A stretch of DNA of 61,919 bases from JAWXBK01 sp040878185 (GCA_040878185.1 JBBDMS010000055.1:1-61919), one strand, 5' to 3'. Positions 8,876 through 17,093 are shown, counted from the first letter of the stretch. The notes: a model not told the origin generated them from the letters alone. Numbers and translations: made by a program.

Positions 8876-8931
8876 AATCGGCAGGCCCCAATCGACAGAC
8901 TCCGATCGGCAGATCCCGATCGGCAGACCCT
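8876..8931. repeat. Four tandem 14-bp units in a divergent promoter region
   Basis: The units are AATCGGCAGGCCCC (8876-8889), AATCGACAGACTCC (8890-8903), GATCGGCAGATCCC (8904-8917) and GATCGGCAGACCCT (8918-8931). They share the core ATCGRCAGRYYC with a strict 14-bp period. They lie in the 203-bp gap between the divergent starts at 8827 (minus) and 9031 (plus). Tandem direct repeats here could be regulator-binding sites, or simply slippage products. No regulator gene is adjacent. Confidence 0.7.
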
Positions 8932-9030
8932 TGGCCCGCCCCTGCCATCGGCCGGATAATAGGGCCGATTGTGGCGCGAGTTTGGCCCGACGCGACCTCG
9001 TGCCCAGCCTATGTTGGGGGAACCTCCAGA

Positions 9031-9651
9031 ATGGCAAGCCTCTACGATTTCAAGCCGCGCTTTCAGGCGCATCTGCGGCCGCTGGCGGGGATACTCGCGG
9101 GGCGCGGCATCACGCCCAACCAGGTGACATTGGCGGCCGTTCTGCTTTCGGTCCTTGTGGGCGGCGTGGTTGCGCTCGCAAACGGCGGCAGCGGCACCTT
9201 GCTGCTGTTGCCGCTCGCTTTGTTCGCACGCATGGCACTTAACGCGCTGGACGGCATGCTCGCGCGCGAGTACGGCATGACAAGCGATCTCGGCGCCGCC
9301 CTGAACGAACTCGGCGATATCGTCTCCGATGCGGCACTCTATCTGCCGCTCGCACTGGTGCCGGGCGCGCCGGCCTCATGGATCGTTCTGTTCGTCGTCG
9401 CGGCGACGTTGACCGAGGTCGCGGGACTGATCGGCCCGATGCTCGGGCGCGAGCGGCGCTATGACGGGCCGATGGGCAAGAGCGATCGAGCGCTCGTTGT
9501 CGGTGTGCTCGCATTGCTGCTCGGTCTCGGCGTGCCGACCGGCTTCTGGCTTGCGCTCGTGTTCGCAATGGTCTTTGCGCTCACGATGGTGACGGTGATG
9601 CGGCGCGTGCGCGCGATCGTCGATGCTCACGAACCGTCCGACGGGTTCTGA
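9031..9651 (+). CDS. CDP-alcohol phosphatidyltransferase family protein with altered motif
   Basis: A 206-residue multi-pass membrane protein carrying the CDP-alcohol transferase signature. The canonical pattern is DxxDGxxAR...GxxxDxxxD. Here it reads N71-A-L-D74-G75-M-L-A78-R79 ... G88-A-A-L-N92-E-L-G-D96. Two of the four metal-binding or catalytic aspartates (first and third) are thus Asn, while the second and the last are kept, and another Asp is at 100. The fold should move a phosphatidyl or similar group from a CDP-alcohol. The ATG at 9031 was chosen for the GGGGG ribosome binding site; a longer frame from 8818 would run through the tandem repeats. Its stop overlaps the next start (TGATG). 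The pairing resembles E. coli ynbA-ynbB. Confidence 0.8.
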   Translation: MASLYDFKPRFQAHLRPLAGILAGRGITPNQVTLAAVLLSVLVGGVVALANGGSGTLLLLPLALFARMALNALDGMLAREYGMTSDLGAALNELGDIVSDAALYLPLALVPGAPASWIVLFVVAATLTEVAGLIGPMLGRERRYDGPMGKSDRALVVGVLALLLGLGVPTGFWLALVFAMVFALTMVTVMRRVRAIVDAHEPSDGF

Positions 9652-10580
9652 TGTTCGTCCGTCTCGATCCGACGATCTGGTGGACCATCGCCGGCATCTA
9701 CGCGGTGCTGGGGCTGGCGAGCATCCTCGTGTTCGGTGTCGGACGGCGTGTGCCGGCGCTCGGCAGCCGCGAGCTGCGCCAGCGGGTGACGAGCTGGTGG
9801 ATCATGGCGACCTTGTTCGCGGTTGCGATCCTGCTCGATCGCGTCGCATCGCTGGTCTTTCTCGGTTTCGTGAGTTTCCTCGCACTCAAGGAGTATCTCT
9901 CGCTTATCCCGACCCGGCGCGCCGACCGGCGCGTGCTGTTCCTCGCCTATCTTGCGATCCCGGTTCAGTACTGGTGGGTCGGCACCGAGTGGTACGGGAT
10001 GTTCATCATTTTCATCCCGGTCTACATGTTCCTGCTCTTGCCGGTGCGCATGGTGCTGGCGGGCGAAACGCAGGGATTTCTGCGCGCGGCCGGCACCCTG
10101 CATTGGGGGCTGACGATCTGTGTCTTCTCCCTCAGCCATGCCGCCTATCTGCTGATGCTGCCGGGCGCCGACGCGGGTGTGGGCGCGGGGCTGCTGCTGT
10201 TTCTCGTCATCGTGACCGAGGCAAACGACGTCGCGCAATATTTCTGGGGGAAACTGTTCGGCCGCGCGCGGGTGACGCCGACCATCAGCCCGAACAAGAC
10301 ATGGGCCGGCCTGATCGGTGGTATCGCGACCAGCGCGGTGCTCGCGGGCCTGCTCGCGTTCCTCACACCCATGGTCTGGTGGATCGCCACGTTGATCGGG
10401 GCGGGCGGTGCGATCGCCGGCTTCTGCGGCGATCTCGTGATGTCCGCGGTCAAGCGCGATCTCAGCATCAAGGATACCGGCGGCATGCTGCCCGGCCATG
10501 GCGGCATTCTCGACCGCGTCGACAGCCTGGTATTCACGGCGCCCTTGTTCATGCATTTCATCCGCTATTTCTATTACTGA
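9651..10580 (+). CDS. Phosphatidate cytidylyltransferase (CdsA-like paralogue)
   Basis: A 309-residue membrane enzyme expected to make CDP-diacylglycerol (or a related CDP-lipid) from CTP and phosphatidic acid. The CDS signature is intact at about 265-291: SAVKRDLSIKDTGG is followed by MLPGHGGILDRVD. SPNKTWAG is at 213-220. Several hydrophobic helices precede these. The true housekeeping cdsA of alphaproteobacteria is usually next to uppS and dxr, so this copy is probably a second, dedicated enzyme supplying the adjacent CDP-alcohol transferase. It starts within the stop codon of that gene. Confidence 0.87.
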   Translation: MFVRLDPTIWWTIAGIYAVLGLASILVFGVGRRVPALGSRELRQRVTSWWIMATLFAVAILLDRVASLVFLGFVSFLALKEYLSLIPTRRADRRVLFLAYLAIPVQYWWVGTEWYGMFIIFIPVYMFLLLPVRMVLAGETQGFLRAAGTLHWGLTICVFSLSHAAYLLMLPGADAGVGAGLLLFLVIVTEANDVAQYFWGKLFGRARVTPTISPNKTWAGLIGGIATSAVLAGLLAFLTPMVWWIATLIGAGGAIAGFCGDLVMSAVKRDLSIKDTGGMLPGHGGILDRVDSLVFTAPLFMHFIRYFYY

Positions 10581-10601
10581 GCGAACGAGCCGATCCACAC
10601 G

Positions 10602-11291
10602 ATGACCGGCAAACCGATCTCCGCCCCGACTTCCGCTGCGACCAGCGATCGTCCGGCCGCCTTGTTGCGGTGGCTGTTCTTTTTTCTGATCGTGCGGCCG
10701 GCCGTGCTGGTTCTGCTCGGGCTCAATTTGCGCCATCGCGAACGGTTGACGAAACAGGGCCCGGCCATTCTCGTCGCCAATCATAATTCGCATCTCGATA
10801 CGCCGGTGTTGATGAGCCTGTTTCCGCAGCGCCTCTTGCCGCGGCTGCGTCCGGTCGCGGCGGTCGATTACTTTCTCAAGGACGCGCGCCGCGCCTGGTT
10901 TGCGTGCAACATCATGGGCATTATCCCGCTCGAACGGCGCCCTGAAGGGGGTGCCGATCCGCTGCTGCCGCTCGAGCGCGCGCTCGATCGCGGCGACATT
11001 CTCATCCTGTTTCCCGAAGGGACGCGCGGCGAGCCCGAAAAGATGACCGCGCTCAAATCAGGCATCGCGCATCTTGCGCGGCGGCGGCCCGACGTGCCGG
11101 TCGTGCCGATCTTCATTCATGGGCTCGGCAAGGCCTTGCCGAAAGGCGAGGCGCTGCTGGTGCCGTTTTTCGTCGATATTTTCGTTGGCGAACGGGTCAT
11201 CTGGACGGGCGAACGCGCGCGTTTCATGGAAGATCTCGCCGCGCGCTTCGAGGAGCTCGCGCGCGAAGCGCCGCCGCCGGACTGGCGGTGA
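10602..11291 (+). CDS. 1-acyl-sn-glycerol-3-phosphate acyltransferase (PlsC-like)
   Basis: A 229-residue membrane-associated acyltransferase with the catalytic HX4D motif NHNSHLD (H61, D66), one hydrophobic N-terminal helix (about 22-42) and the acceptor-binding FPEGTR motif at 137-142. The family transfers acyl chains to lysophosphatidic acid or similar glycerophosphates. It follows the CdsA-like gene by 21 bp and overlaps the next gene by four bases, so it belongs to the same lipid cassette. The acceptor may differ from that of the housekeeping PlsC. Confidence 0.87.
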   Translation: MTGKPISAPTSAATSDRPAALLRWLFFFLIVRPAVLVLLGLNLRHRERLTKQGPAILVANHNSHLDTPVLMSLFPQRLLPRLRPVAAVDYFLKDARRAWFACNIMGIIPLERRPEGGADPLLPLERALDRGDILILFPEGTRGEPEKMTALKSGIAHLARRRPDVPVVPIFIHGLGKALPKGEALLVPFFVDIFVGERVIWTGERARFMEDLAARFEELAREAPPPDWR

Positions 11292-11824
11292 CGACGTTGT
11301 TGCTGCTGATCGCCTTCCTCTGGGGCTTTGCCGAGGCGACGTTCTTCGTCATCGTGCCCGATCTCTGGATCAGCTTTGTCGCGATGCGGCGTGGCGCGGT
11401 CGCAGGCCTGCGGGCGGCATCCCTCGCCGCAGCCGGTGCCGTCATCGGCGGCGTCGTCCTCTGGCATTTAACGCTGGCCGATCCGGTCGCAATGGATTCG
11501 TTCCTGATCGCCTTGCCGGGCATCGATGCGGCGATGCGCGCAAATGTCAGCGAAGCGATGGGGGCGGGCTGGTTCGGCGCGATCTTCGCCGGCGGCGTGA
11601 GCGGCATTCCCTACAAGTTGTTCGTCGCCGAGGCGGCGACGCGCGCGATCGATCCGGCGCTGTTCTTCGTCGTCTCGGTCTTTGCGCGGTTGCTGCGTTT
11701 CCTCGCAGTCGGCTGGCTTGCCGCGTTCGTCAGCGGGCGATTGCCGCAAAGCTGGTGGCTGCCACTCTGGGCCGCGTTCTGGTTCGCGCTCTATGCCGGT
11801 TATTTTGCGCTGGTGGGCGGCTAG
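11288..11824 (+). CDS. Small integral membrane protein, DedA/VTT-like
   Basis: A 178-residue protein with about five hydrophobic segments. The segment GGVSGIPYKLFVAEA (103-117) and RLLRF (134-138) resemble the G-x-PYK and arginine motifs of the DedA/VTT (SNARE-associated) family, whose members include bacterial lipid flippases such as those for undecaprenyl phosphate and phosphatidylethanolamine. The protein is shorter than most DedA proteins. Its place as last gene of the lipid cassette fits a lipid-translocating role, but this is inference. Its TAG stop shares a CTAG palindrome with the convergent trpF stop. Confidence 0.65.
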   Translation: MTTLLLLIAFLWGFAEATFFVIVPDLWISFVAMRRGAVAGLRAASLAAAGAVIGGVVLWHLTLADPVAMDSFLIALPGIDAAMRANVSEAMGAGWFGAIFAGGVSGIPYKLFVAEAATRAIDPALFFVVSVFARLLRFLAVGWLAAFVSGRLPQSWWLPLWAAFWFALYAGYFALVGG

Positions 11825-12477
11825 ATCTTCGCGCAGGTCTCGAGGAATTCGCGGATCTTGACGATGTTCTTGCGGCCCGGCTTGTCCTCGACGCCGGAAG
11901 AGACATCGACCGTGTCGGCGCCAGCGATGCGCACCGCCTCGCGCACATTGCCGGCATGCAATCCGCCCGACAGCATCCAGGGCAGCGACCAGCGATGCCC
12001 CGCCAGCAGCGTCCAGTCGAACGGGCGCGCATTGCCGCCCGGCAACGGTTTTATTTCGCCGGCCTTCTGCTTCGGCGGCTTCGCATCGAACAGCAGCCAG
12101 TCGGCGACGCTTTCATAGGGGCGTGCGAGGCCCGCATCGCCCTCGCGGCCGATCGCGATCGCCTTCATCACCGGCAGGCCGAACTTGGCGCGGATATAGG
12201 CGGTGCGATCGGGCGGCTCGGCGCCATGAAGCTGTAGCATGTCGAGTTTGCAGGCTTCGAGGATCGCACCGATCCGCTCGTCGCCCTCGTCGACGATCAA
12301 CCCGACGCGACGCACCGAGGCTGGCACACGCGCACATAGTTTCGCGGCGTCTTCCGTCGTTACGCAGCGCGGGCTCGGCGGATAGAAGACGAAGCCGACG
12401 AAGGCCGCGCCGCTGCCGACCGCCGCGTCGAGCGTCGGTGCGGAGTTGATACCGCAGATCTTGGCCTGGACCGTCAT
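11821..12477 (-). CDS. trpF: Phosphoribosylanthranilate isomerase
   Basis: A 218-residue TIM barrel that isomerises phosphoribosylanthranilate in tryptophan synthesis. The N-terminal KICGI motif, with the catalytic Cys, begins at about residue 6. FVFYPPSPR and the C-terminal phosphate-binding segment VDVSSGVE are in place. The ATG at 12477 overlaps the preceding stop (ATGA), so it is translated with the membrane-protein gene and pyrF. It is separated from trpBA by the lipid block. Confidence 0.95.
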   Translation of the reverse strand: MTVQAKICGINSAPTLDAAVGSGAAFVGFVFYPPSPRCVTTEDAAKLCARVPASVRRVGLIVDEGDERIGAILEACKLDMLQLHGAEPPDRTAYIRAKFGLPVMKAIAIGREGDAGLARPYESVADWLLFDAKPPKQKAGEIKPLPGGNARPFDWTLLAGHRWSLPWMLSGGLHAGNVREAVRIAGADTVDVSSGVEDKPGRKNIVKIREFLETCAKI

Positions 12478-13292
12478 GGCGTCGATATGGGGACGCCGGC
12501 GCCGCGACGCCAGTTCGCGAGCCGGTCGAGGGCGAGCGCCATCATCGCGACCGAGCCGAGCGAGGAGGCGACCGCGATCGCGTTGAACAGAAACAGCACC
12601 ATATAGGGCGCCGCTTCGCGCAACGGGGTTACGACCAGGGTCGCAACGATGCTCGCCACGACGATCGGCAGGTTGACCGCCAGATAGGTGCCGACCAGGC
12701 GGAACCCGTTACCTCGCGAGAGACGCCAGGCTTCCGCGAACCCGATCTTCCAGTCGAGCGCGGCCGCATAGACGGTGAACATGAGCCGGAGTGCGACGCC
12801 CATCATCACGCCGAGAAAGACCAGCATCAGGACGAAGGCGGCGCCCTGATTGCCGACAATGTTCATCACCATCGAAATGGTGAACGCGGCTGGCAGAGCG
12901 AGAACAAACAGAAAGAGGAAGGTGACCACGAAACGCACCAGTACGCGCACCTCGCGCATGCTCCAGCGCAGGCCGAGCAGCGTTCCGTTCGCGGCGGGCC
13001 CGATCAGCAAAAGCCGCGTCAGGTTCGAAATAAGAAAGGCGATCATCACCAGAGCCGCGCCCCAGAGAAACAGCAGCGGACCCCAGGGCACGGGTTCGGT
13101 GGTCGCGCCCTCCGGCGTTGGCACCGGTGGCCAGGCCGGCATCGCAGCACCCACCAGCGCGTCGAAACCGAAGCCGAGCAGGAGCAACGGCAAGGCGAGC
13201 AGGATCGCGCGATCGCGCAGCCGCCACAGCGCGCGCCAGGTTGCGATAGCGAGTTCGATCGGATCGATTTTCGGCGGCGCGGCGACGCTCAC
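12474..13292 (-). CDS. Predicted multi-pass membrane protein of unknown function
   Basis: A 272-residue protein with six or so hydrophobic stretches (for example AILLALPLLLLGFGFD near 35-50 and FVVTFLFLFVLALPAAF in the middle). The start is taken as GTG at 13292 because it forms a GTGA overlap with the pyrF stop; the frame upstream overlaps pyrF and does not look coding. It also overlaps trpF by four bases. No family is recognised with confidence. Tight coupling between pyrF and trpF suggests only co-expression, not function. Confidence 0.75.
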   Translation of the reverse strand: MSVAAPPKIDPIELAIATWRALWRLRDRAILLALPLLLLGFGFDALVGAAMPAWPPVPTPEGATTEPVPWGPLLFLWGAALVMIAFLISNLTRLLLIGPAANGTLLGLRWSMREVRVLVRFVVTFLFLFVLALPAAFTISMVMNIVGNQGAAFVLMLVFLGVMMGVALRLMFTVYAAALDWKIGFAEAWRLSRGNGFRLVGTYLAVNLPIVVASIVATLVVTPLREAAPYMVLFLFNAIAVASSLGSVAMMALALDRLANWRRGAGVPISTP

Positions 13293-14020
13293 GGGCGGGC
13301 CGGCTCCCTGAGCGAACTGGCGAGCGAATCGGCGATCGCGCGCGCCGCTGCTGCCGGATCGGGCGCGGCGTTGATCGGCCGGCCGATCACCAGGTAATCC
13401 GCACCGGCGGCGATCGCATCGGCTGGCGACATGATGCGCTTCTGATCGTGGGTCGCGGCACCCTGCGGCCGGATACCCGGGACCACCAGTTTGAAATCGG
13501 TGCCGCAATCGCGCCGCAGCGCCGCGATCTCGCGCGACGAGCAGACGACACCATCGAGTCCGTTGTTGCGCGCCAGCGCGGCAAGGCGCAGGACCTGCGA
13601 CAGAACCGGCCCGCTCTGGCCGACCGAGGTGAGATCCGCATCGTCAAGCGAGGTCATCACCGTGACCGCGAGCAGCAGCGGTTTATGGCCGGTCTTCGGC
13701 ACCATCTCGTCGCGCGCGGCACGGGCGGCCGCAAGCATCGCCGGGCCGCCGCCGGCATGCACGTTGAACATCGCCGGGCGCATCGCGCAGGCGGCACGGA
13801 TCGCGCCGGCCACCGTGTTCGGAATGTCGTGAAATTTCAGATCGAGAAACAGACGCTGCGGATCGATCCCGGCCTTCTCGATTCCAGCCGGCCCATGCTG
13901 CACGAAAAACTCGAGGCCGATCTTGCAGCCCCAGACATGCGGCTCGACTGCGCGCGCGAGGTCTCTTACCCGCCCGATGTCGGTCGCATCGAGCGCTGCA
14001 ATGATCCGCCGTGTTTCCAT
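13289..14020 (-). CDS. pyrF: Orotidine 5'-phosphate decarboxylase
   Basis: A 243-residue TIM-barrel enzyme making UMP from OMP. The catalytic DxKxxD motif is intact (D60, K62, D65 in LDLKFHDIPNT), and GIRPQG near the phosphate site is present. The ATG at 14020 gives METRRIIAALD, typical for the family; in-frame upstream sequence overlaps lapA. It lies four bases after the lapA stop and is coupled to the next gene by a GTGA overlap. Confidence 0.96.
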   Translation of the reverse strand: METRRIIAALDATDIGRVRDLARAVEPHVWGCKIGLEFFVQHGPAGIEKAGIDPQRLFLDLKFHDIPNTVAGAIRAACAMRPAMFNVHAGGGPAMLAAARAARDEMVPKTGHKPLLLAVTVMTSLDDADLTSVGQSGPVLSQVLRLAALARNNGLDGVVCSSREIAALRRDCGTDFKLVVPGIRPQGAATHDQKRIMSPADAIAAGADYLVIGRPINAAPDPAAAARAIADSLASSLREPARP

Positions 14021-14024
14021 GGCG

Positions 14025-14429
14025 CTAAACCTGCCCCGGACCCTGTGCGGGCGGCAAGCCCGTCGATACGTTGGCGGTTGGAACGCTAGCCGGCCGCACG
14101 GCGACCGGCAGGCCGGATGCGGGCGGGGAAACGACCCGGCTGCGCTCGGCCGCCTGGCGGCGAAGTTCACGCAGCTCGGCCGCGAGCCGTTCGTTCTCGT
14201 GTGCGAGCTGACGCGCCCGGCGCCGCCGATTGCCGCCGGTGAGCCAGGAGAGCAGCAGTCCGATCAGCAATCCGACCACGAGCGAGCCCAGCAGGATGAG
14301 AAAGGCCGGCGCCTCGATCCGCCAGGGCAGAGGCCAGAGATCGATCGTGACCGGCGCGCGGTTCATCACCGCAAACAGCACCGCCACCACGGCGATCGGC
14401 AGCGTCACGATCCAGGAGAAGCGTTTCAT
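14025..14429 (-). CDS. lapA: LapA family (DUF1049) membrane protein
   Basis: A 134-residue protein with an N-terminal transmembrane helix (about 8-22), a short extracytoplasmic stretch with the family motif NRAPVTIDLWPLPW, a second helix (about 43-63), and an Arg-rich, predicted coiled-coil tail containing repeated ER/EL residues. In enterobacteria LapA/LapB take part in control of lipopolysaccharide synthesis; here only the LapA part is present. It lies between ihfB and pyrF, the usual place in alphaproteobacteria. Confidence 0.82.
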   Translation of the reverse strand: MKRFSWIVTLPIAVVAVLFAVMNRAPVTIDLWPLPWRIEAPAFLILLGSLVVGLLIGLLLSWLTGGNRRRRARQLAHENERLAAELRELRRQAAERSRVVSPPASGLPVAVRPASVPTANVSTGLPPAQGPGQV

Positions 14430-14495
14430 GATGGAGCCCGGCCGGATAAGGCGGGGCGATCGCGCAGCGAGAGAAGGGGCCGGCCTCGCGCCGGA

Positions 14496-14858
14496 TCAGA
14501 CACCGAGACCGTCCGGCCGGCGCGTCGTCTCGGAATCGTCGTCCTCGTACTCGTCCTCGCCATTCGACCCGTCGGATTCCTCGCCATTGAGCCGTTCGCG
14601 CAACTGCTTGCCGGTCTTGAAGAACGGTACCGCCTTGCGCGCCACCGCGACCGCCTCGCCGGTCCGCGGGTTACGGCCGATACGGGCATCGCGCGTTTTG
14701 ACCGAAAAGGCCCCGAATCCGCGTAATTCGACGCGGTCGCCACGGGCCAGCGCCGCCGTGACCTCTTCGAAAATCGCACTTACGATGCGTTCCACATCGC
14801 GGTGGTAAAGATGCGGGTTGTTCTGCCCGATCTTGGCGATCAGCTCCGACTTGGTCAT
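14496..14858 (-). CDS. ihfB: Integration host factor subunit beta, with acidic tail
   Basis: A 120-residue HU/IHF-family DNA-bending protein. The N-terminal helices begin MTKSELIAKI, and the DNA-minor-groove arm GRNPRTGE is at 61-68. The ATG at 14858 has GGGAGAAGG upstream. IHF-beta is normally about 95-100 residues; this one carries roughly 28 additional residues (from about 93) dominated by Glu, Asp, Ser and Asn, ending RRPDGLGV. The extension is in frame with no sign of a frameshift. Position between rpsA and lapA is conserved in the class. Confidence 0.93.
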   Translation of the reverse strand: MTKSELIAKIGQNNPHLYHRDVERIVSAIFEEVTAALARGDRVELRGFGAFSVKTRDARIGRNPRTGEAVAVARKAVPFFKTGKQLRERLNGEESDGSNGEDEYEDDDSETTRRPDGLGV

Positions 14859-15026
14859 GCGCCTTCTCCCCCGAGCGGGCGCCCCCAGCGATGAGAGGGC
14901 CGTCCCCGGCGCCGCACAACATGAGGGTGCCAAAAGGGGCCCTTGCCCGTCAAGCCCCTGCTGCGCCTAAGTCACTAGGATAAAATCGTTTTTCCCGGTC
15001 GGACAAGACCAGTGCCGAAACGGCAA

Positions 15027-15054
15027 CGGCCCGCCCGGTTGCCCGGTCGGGCCG
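15027..15054. terminator. GC-rich hairpin between rpsA and ihfB
   Basis: CGGCCCGCCCGG (15027-15038) pairs with CCGGTCGGGCCG (15043-15054) over 11 of 12 positions with a four-base loop. It lies 73 bp beyond the rpsA stop on the minus strand. On that strand it is not followed by a real T-run (TTGCCGTTT), while on the plus strand it is followed by TCTTTT. It may weakly terminate or stabilise rpsA mRNA. A smaller TGCCGaaaCGGCA hairpin lies beside it. Confidence 0.4.
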
Positions 15055-15127
15055 TCTTTTGCCGCAGATCGCCGTTGCCACCCGTCTTTCCCCCGATCTG
15101 AGGGAAATTCGGGTAAGGCGGCCGCGA

Positions 15128-16969
15128 TCAGTCCTGCTTCTTCTCCGTCTCCGCGTCCCCTTCACTCTCGTCGGGGGTCTCGGAGTCGGTGGCCTCTTCG
15201 TCCTCATTGCCGGTTTCGTCTTCCGACTCGTCGGACGAATCGTCTTCCCCGGCGTTCGTGTCGCGAGCGGCACGGGCGCGGTTGATCGCGGCACCGAGAA
15301 TGTCGCCGAGGCTGGCACCGGAGTCGGACGAGCCGTACTCCTTCATCGCCCGCTTATCCTCGTCGATTTCGCGCGCCTTGATCGAGAGCGAGATCTTGCG
15401 CGTCTTCGGATCGAACGCCGTTATCTTGGCATCGACCTTTTCGCCAGCGGCGAAACGATCGGCCCGCTGTTCGCTGCGATCGCGCGAGAGGTCGCCCTTG
15501 CGGATGAAGCCGGTGAGGCCCTCCGACAGCGCGACTTCGATACCGTTGTCCTGAACGGCCGTAACCGTGCAGGTGACGATCTCGCCCTTCTTGATCGCTT
15601 TGGCAGCCGAGGCGAACGGATCGCTGGTCAGCGCCTTGATCGAGAGGCTGATGCGTTCCTTCTCGACATCGATGTCGATCACCTTGACGCGAACGCGCTG
15701 GCCCTTGCGGAAATCGGCGATCGCTTCCTCGCCCGGCCGCTGCCAGTCGATGTCGGAGAGATGCACCATGCCATCGAGTTCCTCGGTCAATCCGATGAAC
15801 AGGCCGAACTCGGTGATGTTCTTCACCTCGCCTTCGATCTCGTTTCCGACCGGATGCTTGTCGGCGAAGTCGGTCCACGGATTCGCCTGGACCTGCTTGA
15901 GGCCGAGCGAAATGCGGCGCTTCACCGGATCGACATCGAGCACCATCACCTCGACTTCCTGACTGGTCGAGAGGATCTTGCCCGGATGCACGTTTTTCTT
16001 GGTCCAGCTCATCTCGGAGACATGGACCAGACCTTCGATGCCCGGCTCCAGCTCGACGAACGCGCCGTAGTCGGTGATGTTGGTGACGCGACCCTTGAAG
16101 CGGGTGTTGACCGGATATTTCGCCTCGACGCCTTCCCACGGATCGGCCTCGAGCTGCTTCATGCCGAGCGAAATACGCTGTGTTTCCGGGTTAAACCGGA
16201 TCACCTGCACCTTCACGGTCTGGCCGACCTGGAGGGCTTCCGTCGGGTGGTTGATGCGACGCCACGCGATATCCGTGACGTGCAGCAGACCATCGACACC
16301 GCCGAGATCGACGAACGCACCGTAATCGGTGATGTTCTTCACAACGCCGGTGAGCACCTGGCCTTCCTTCAGATTGGCGACCAGTTCCGAACGCTGTTCG
16401 GCGCGGCTCTCTTCGAGCACGGCGCGACGCGAGACGACGATGTTGCCGCGCGAACGGTCCATTTTGAGAATCTGGAACGGCTGCGGCGAACCCATCAGCG
16501 GACCGACATCGCGCACCGGGCGAATGTCGACCTGGCTGCCGGGCAGGAACGCGACGGCGCCGGAGAGGTCGACCGTAAAGCCGCCCTTCACGCGACCGAA
16601 GATCGTGCCGGTGACGCGCTCGTTCTTCTTGAAGCTCTGTTCGAGCTTGGCCCAGGATTCTTCGCGACGCGCTTTCTCGCGGCTGAGCATGGCTTCGCCA
16701 TGCTTGTCTTCCATGCGCTCGAGAAACACTTCGACGCTGTCGCCGGGACGGATCTCGGGACGCTGGCCGGGCAGCGCGAATTCCTTCAGCGGCACGCGGC
16801 CTTCGGACTTCAGGCCGACATCGATGATCGCAAAATCGTTTTCAATGGCGATCACGCGGCCCTTCAGCACGCTGCCTTCGAGGCTCGGCGACTTGCCGAG
16901 CGATTCATCGAGCAGGGCTGCAAAACTTTCTTTCATATCGCCGCCGGTGGCGGCACTGGTATCGGACAT
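15128..16969 (-). CDS. rpsA: 30S ribosomal protein S1
   Basis: A 613-residue protein with six S1 RNA-binding domains beginning near residues 32, 118, 205, 290, 377 and 464. Domains 3 and 4 show the repeated TDYGAFV and GLLHVTD / GLVHVSE motifs. It binds mRNA leaders at the small ribosomal subunit. The start at 16969 (MSDTSAATGG) has AAAGGA upstream; an in-frame ATG at 16990 would add seven residues. The last 50 residues (from about 563) are almost all Asp, Glu, Ser and Thr, ending EKKQD. It follows cmk by 124 bp. Confidence 0.96.
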   Translation of the reverse strand: MSDTSAATGGDMKESFAALLDESLGKSPSLEGSVLKGRVIAIENDFAIIDVGLKSEGRVPLKEFALPGQRPEIRPGDSVEVFLERMEDKHGEAMLSREKARREESWAKLEQSFKKNERVTGTIFGRVKGGFTVDLSGAVAFLPGSQVDIRPVRDVGPLMGSPQPFQILKMDRSRGNIVVSRRAVLEESRAEQRSELVANLKEGQVLTGVVKNITDYGAFVDLGGVDGLLHVTDIAWRRINHPTEALQVGQTVKVQVIRFNPETQRISLGMKQLEADPWEGVEAKYPVNTRFKGRVTNITDYGAFVELEPGIEGLVHVSEMSWTKKNVHPGKILSTSQEVEVMVLDVDPVKRRISLGLKQVQANPWTDFADKHPVGNEIEGEVKNITEFGLFIGLTEELDGMVHLSDIDWQRPGEEAIADFRKGQRVRVKVIDIDVEKERISLSIKALTSDPFASAAKAIKKGEIVTCTVTAVQDNGIEVALSEGLTGFIRKGDLSRDRSEQRADRFAAGEKVDAKITAFDPKTRKISLSIKAREIDEDKRAMKEYGSSDSGASLGDILGAAINRARAARDTNAGEDDSSDESEDETGNEDEEATDSETPDESEGDAETEKKQD

Positions 16970-17093
16970 CAACAAGGTTCCTTTCGTCATTCTTTATCCG
17001 GCCAGCCGGTTGGATCCGGCGGTCTTGGGAGATTGCGGGACGCGACCCGACCGATATCGCAAATGTGGCGGCACCGGCGGGAGCGTTGTCCTG

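Noticed and set aside
8876..8931. Tandem repeat as a CRISPR array
   Set aside because: Units are contiguous 14-bp direct repeats without spacers, and there are no cas genes.
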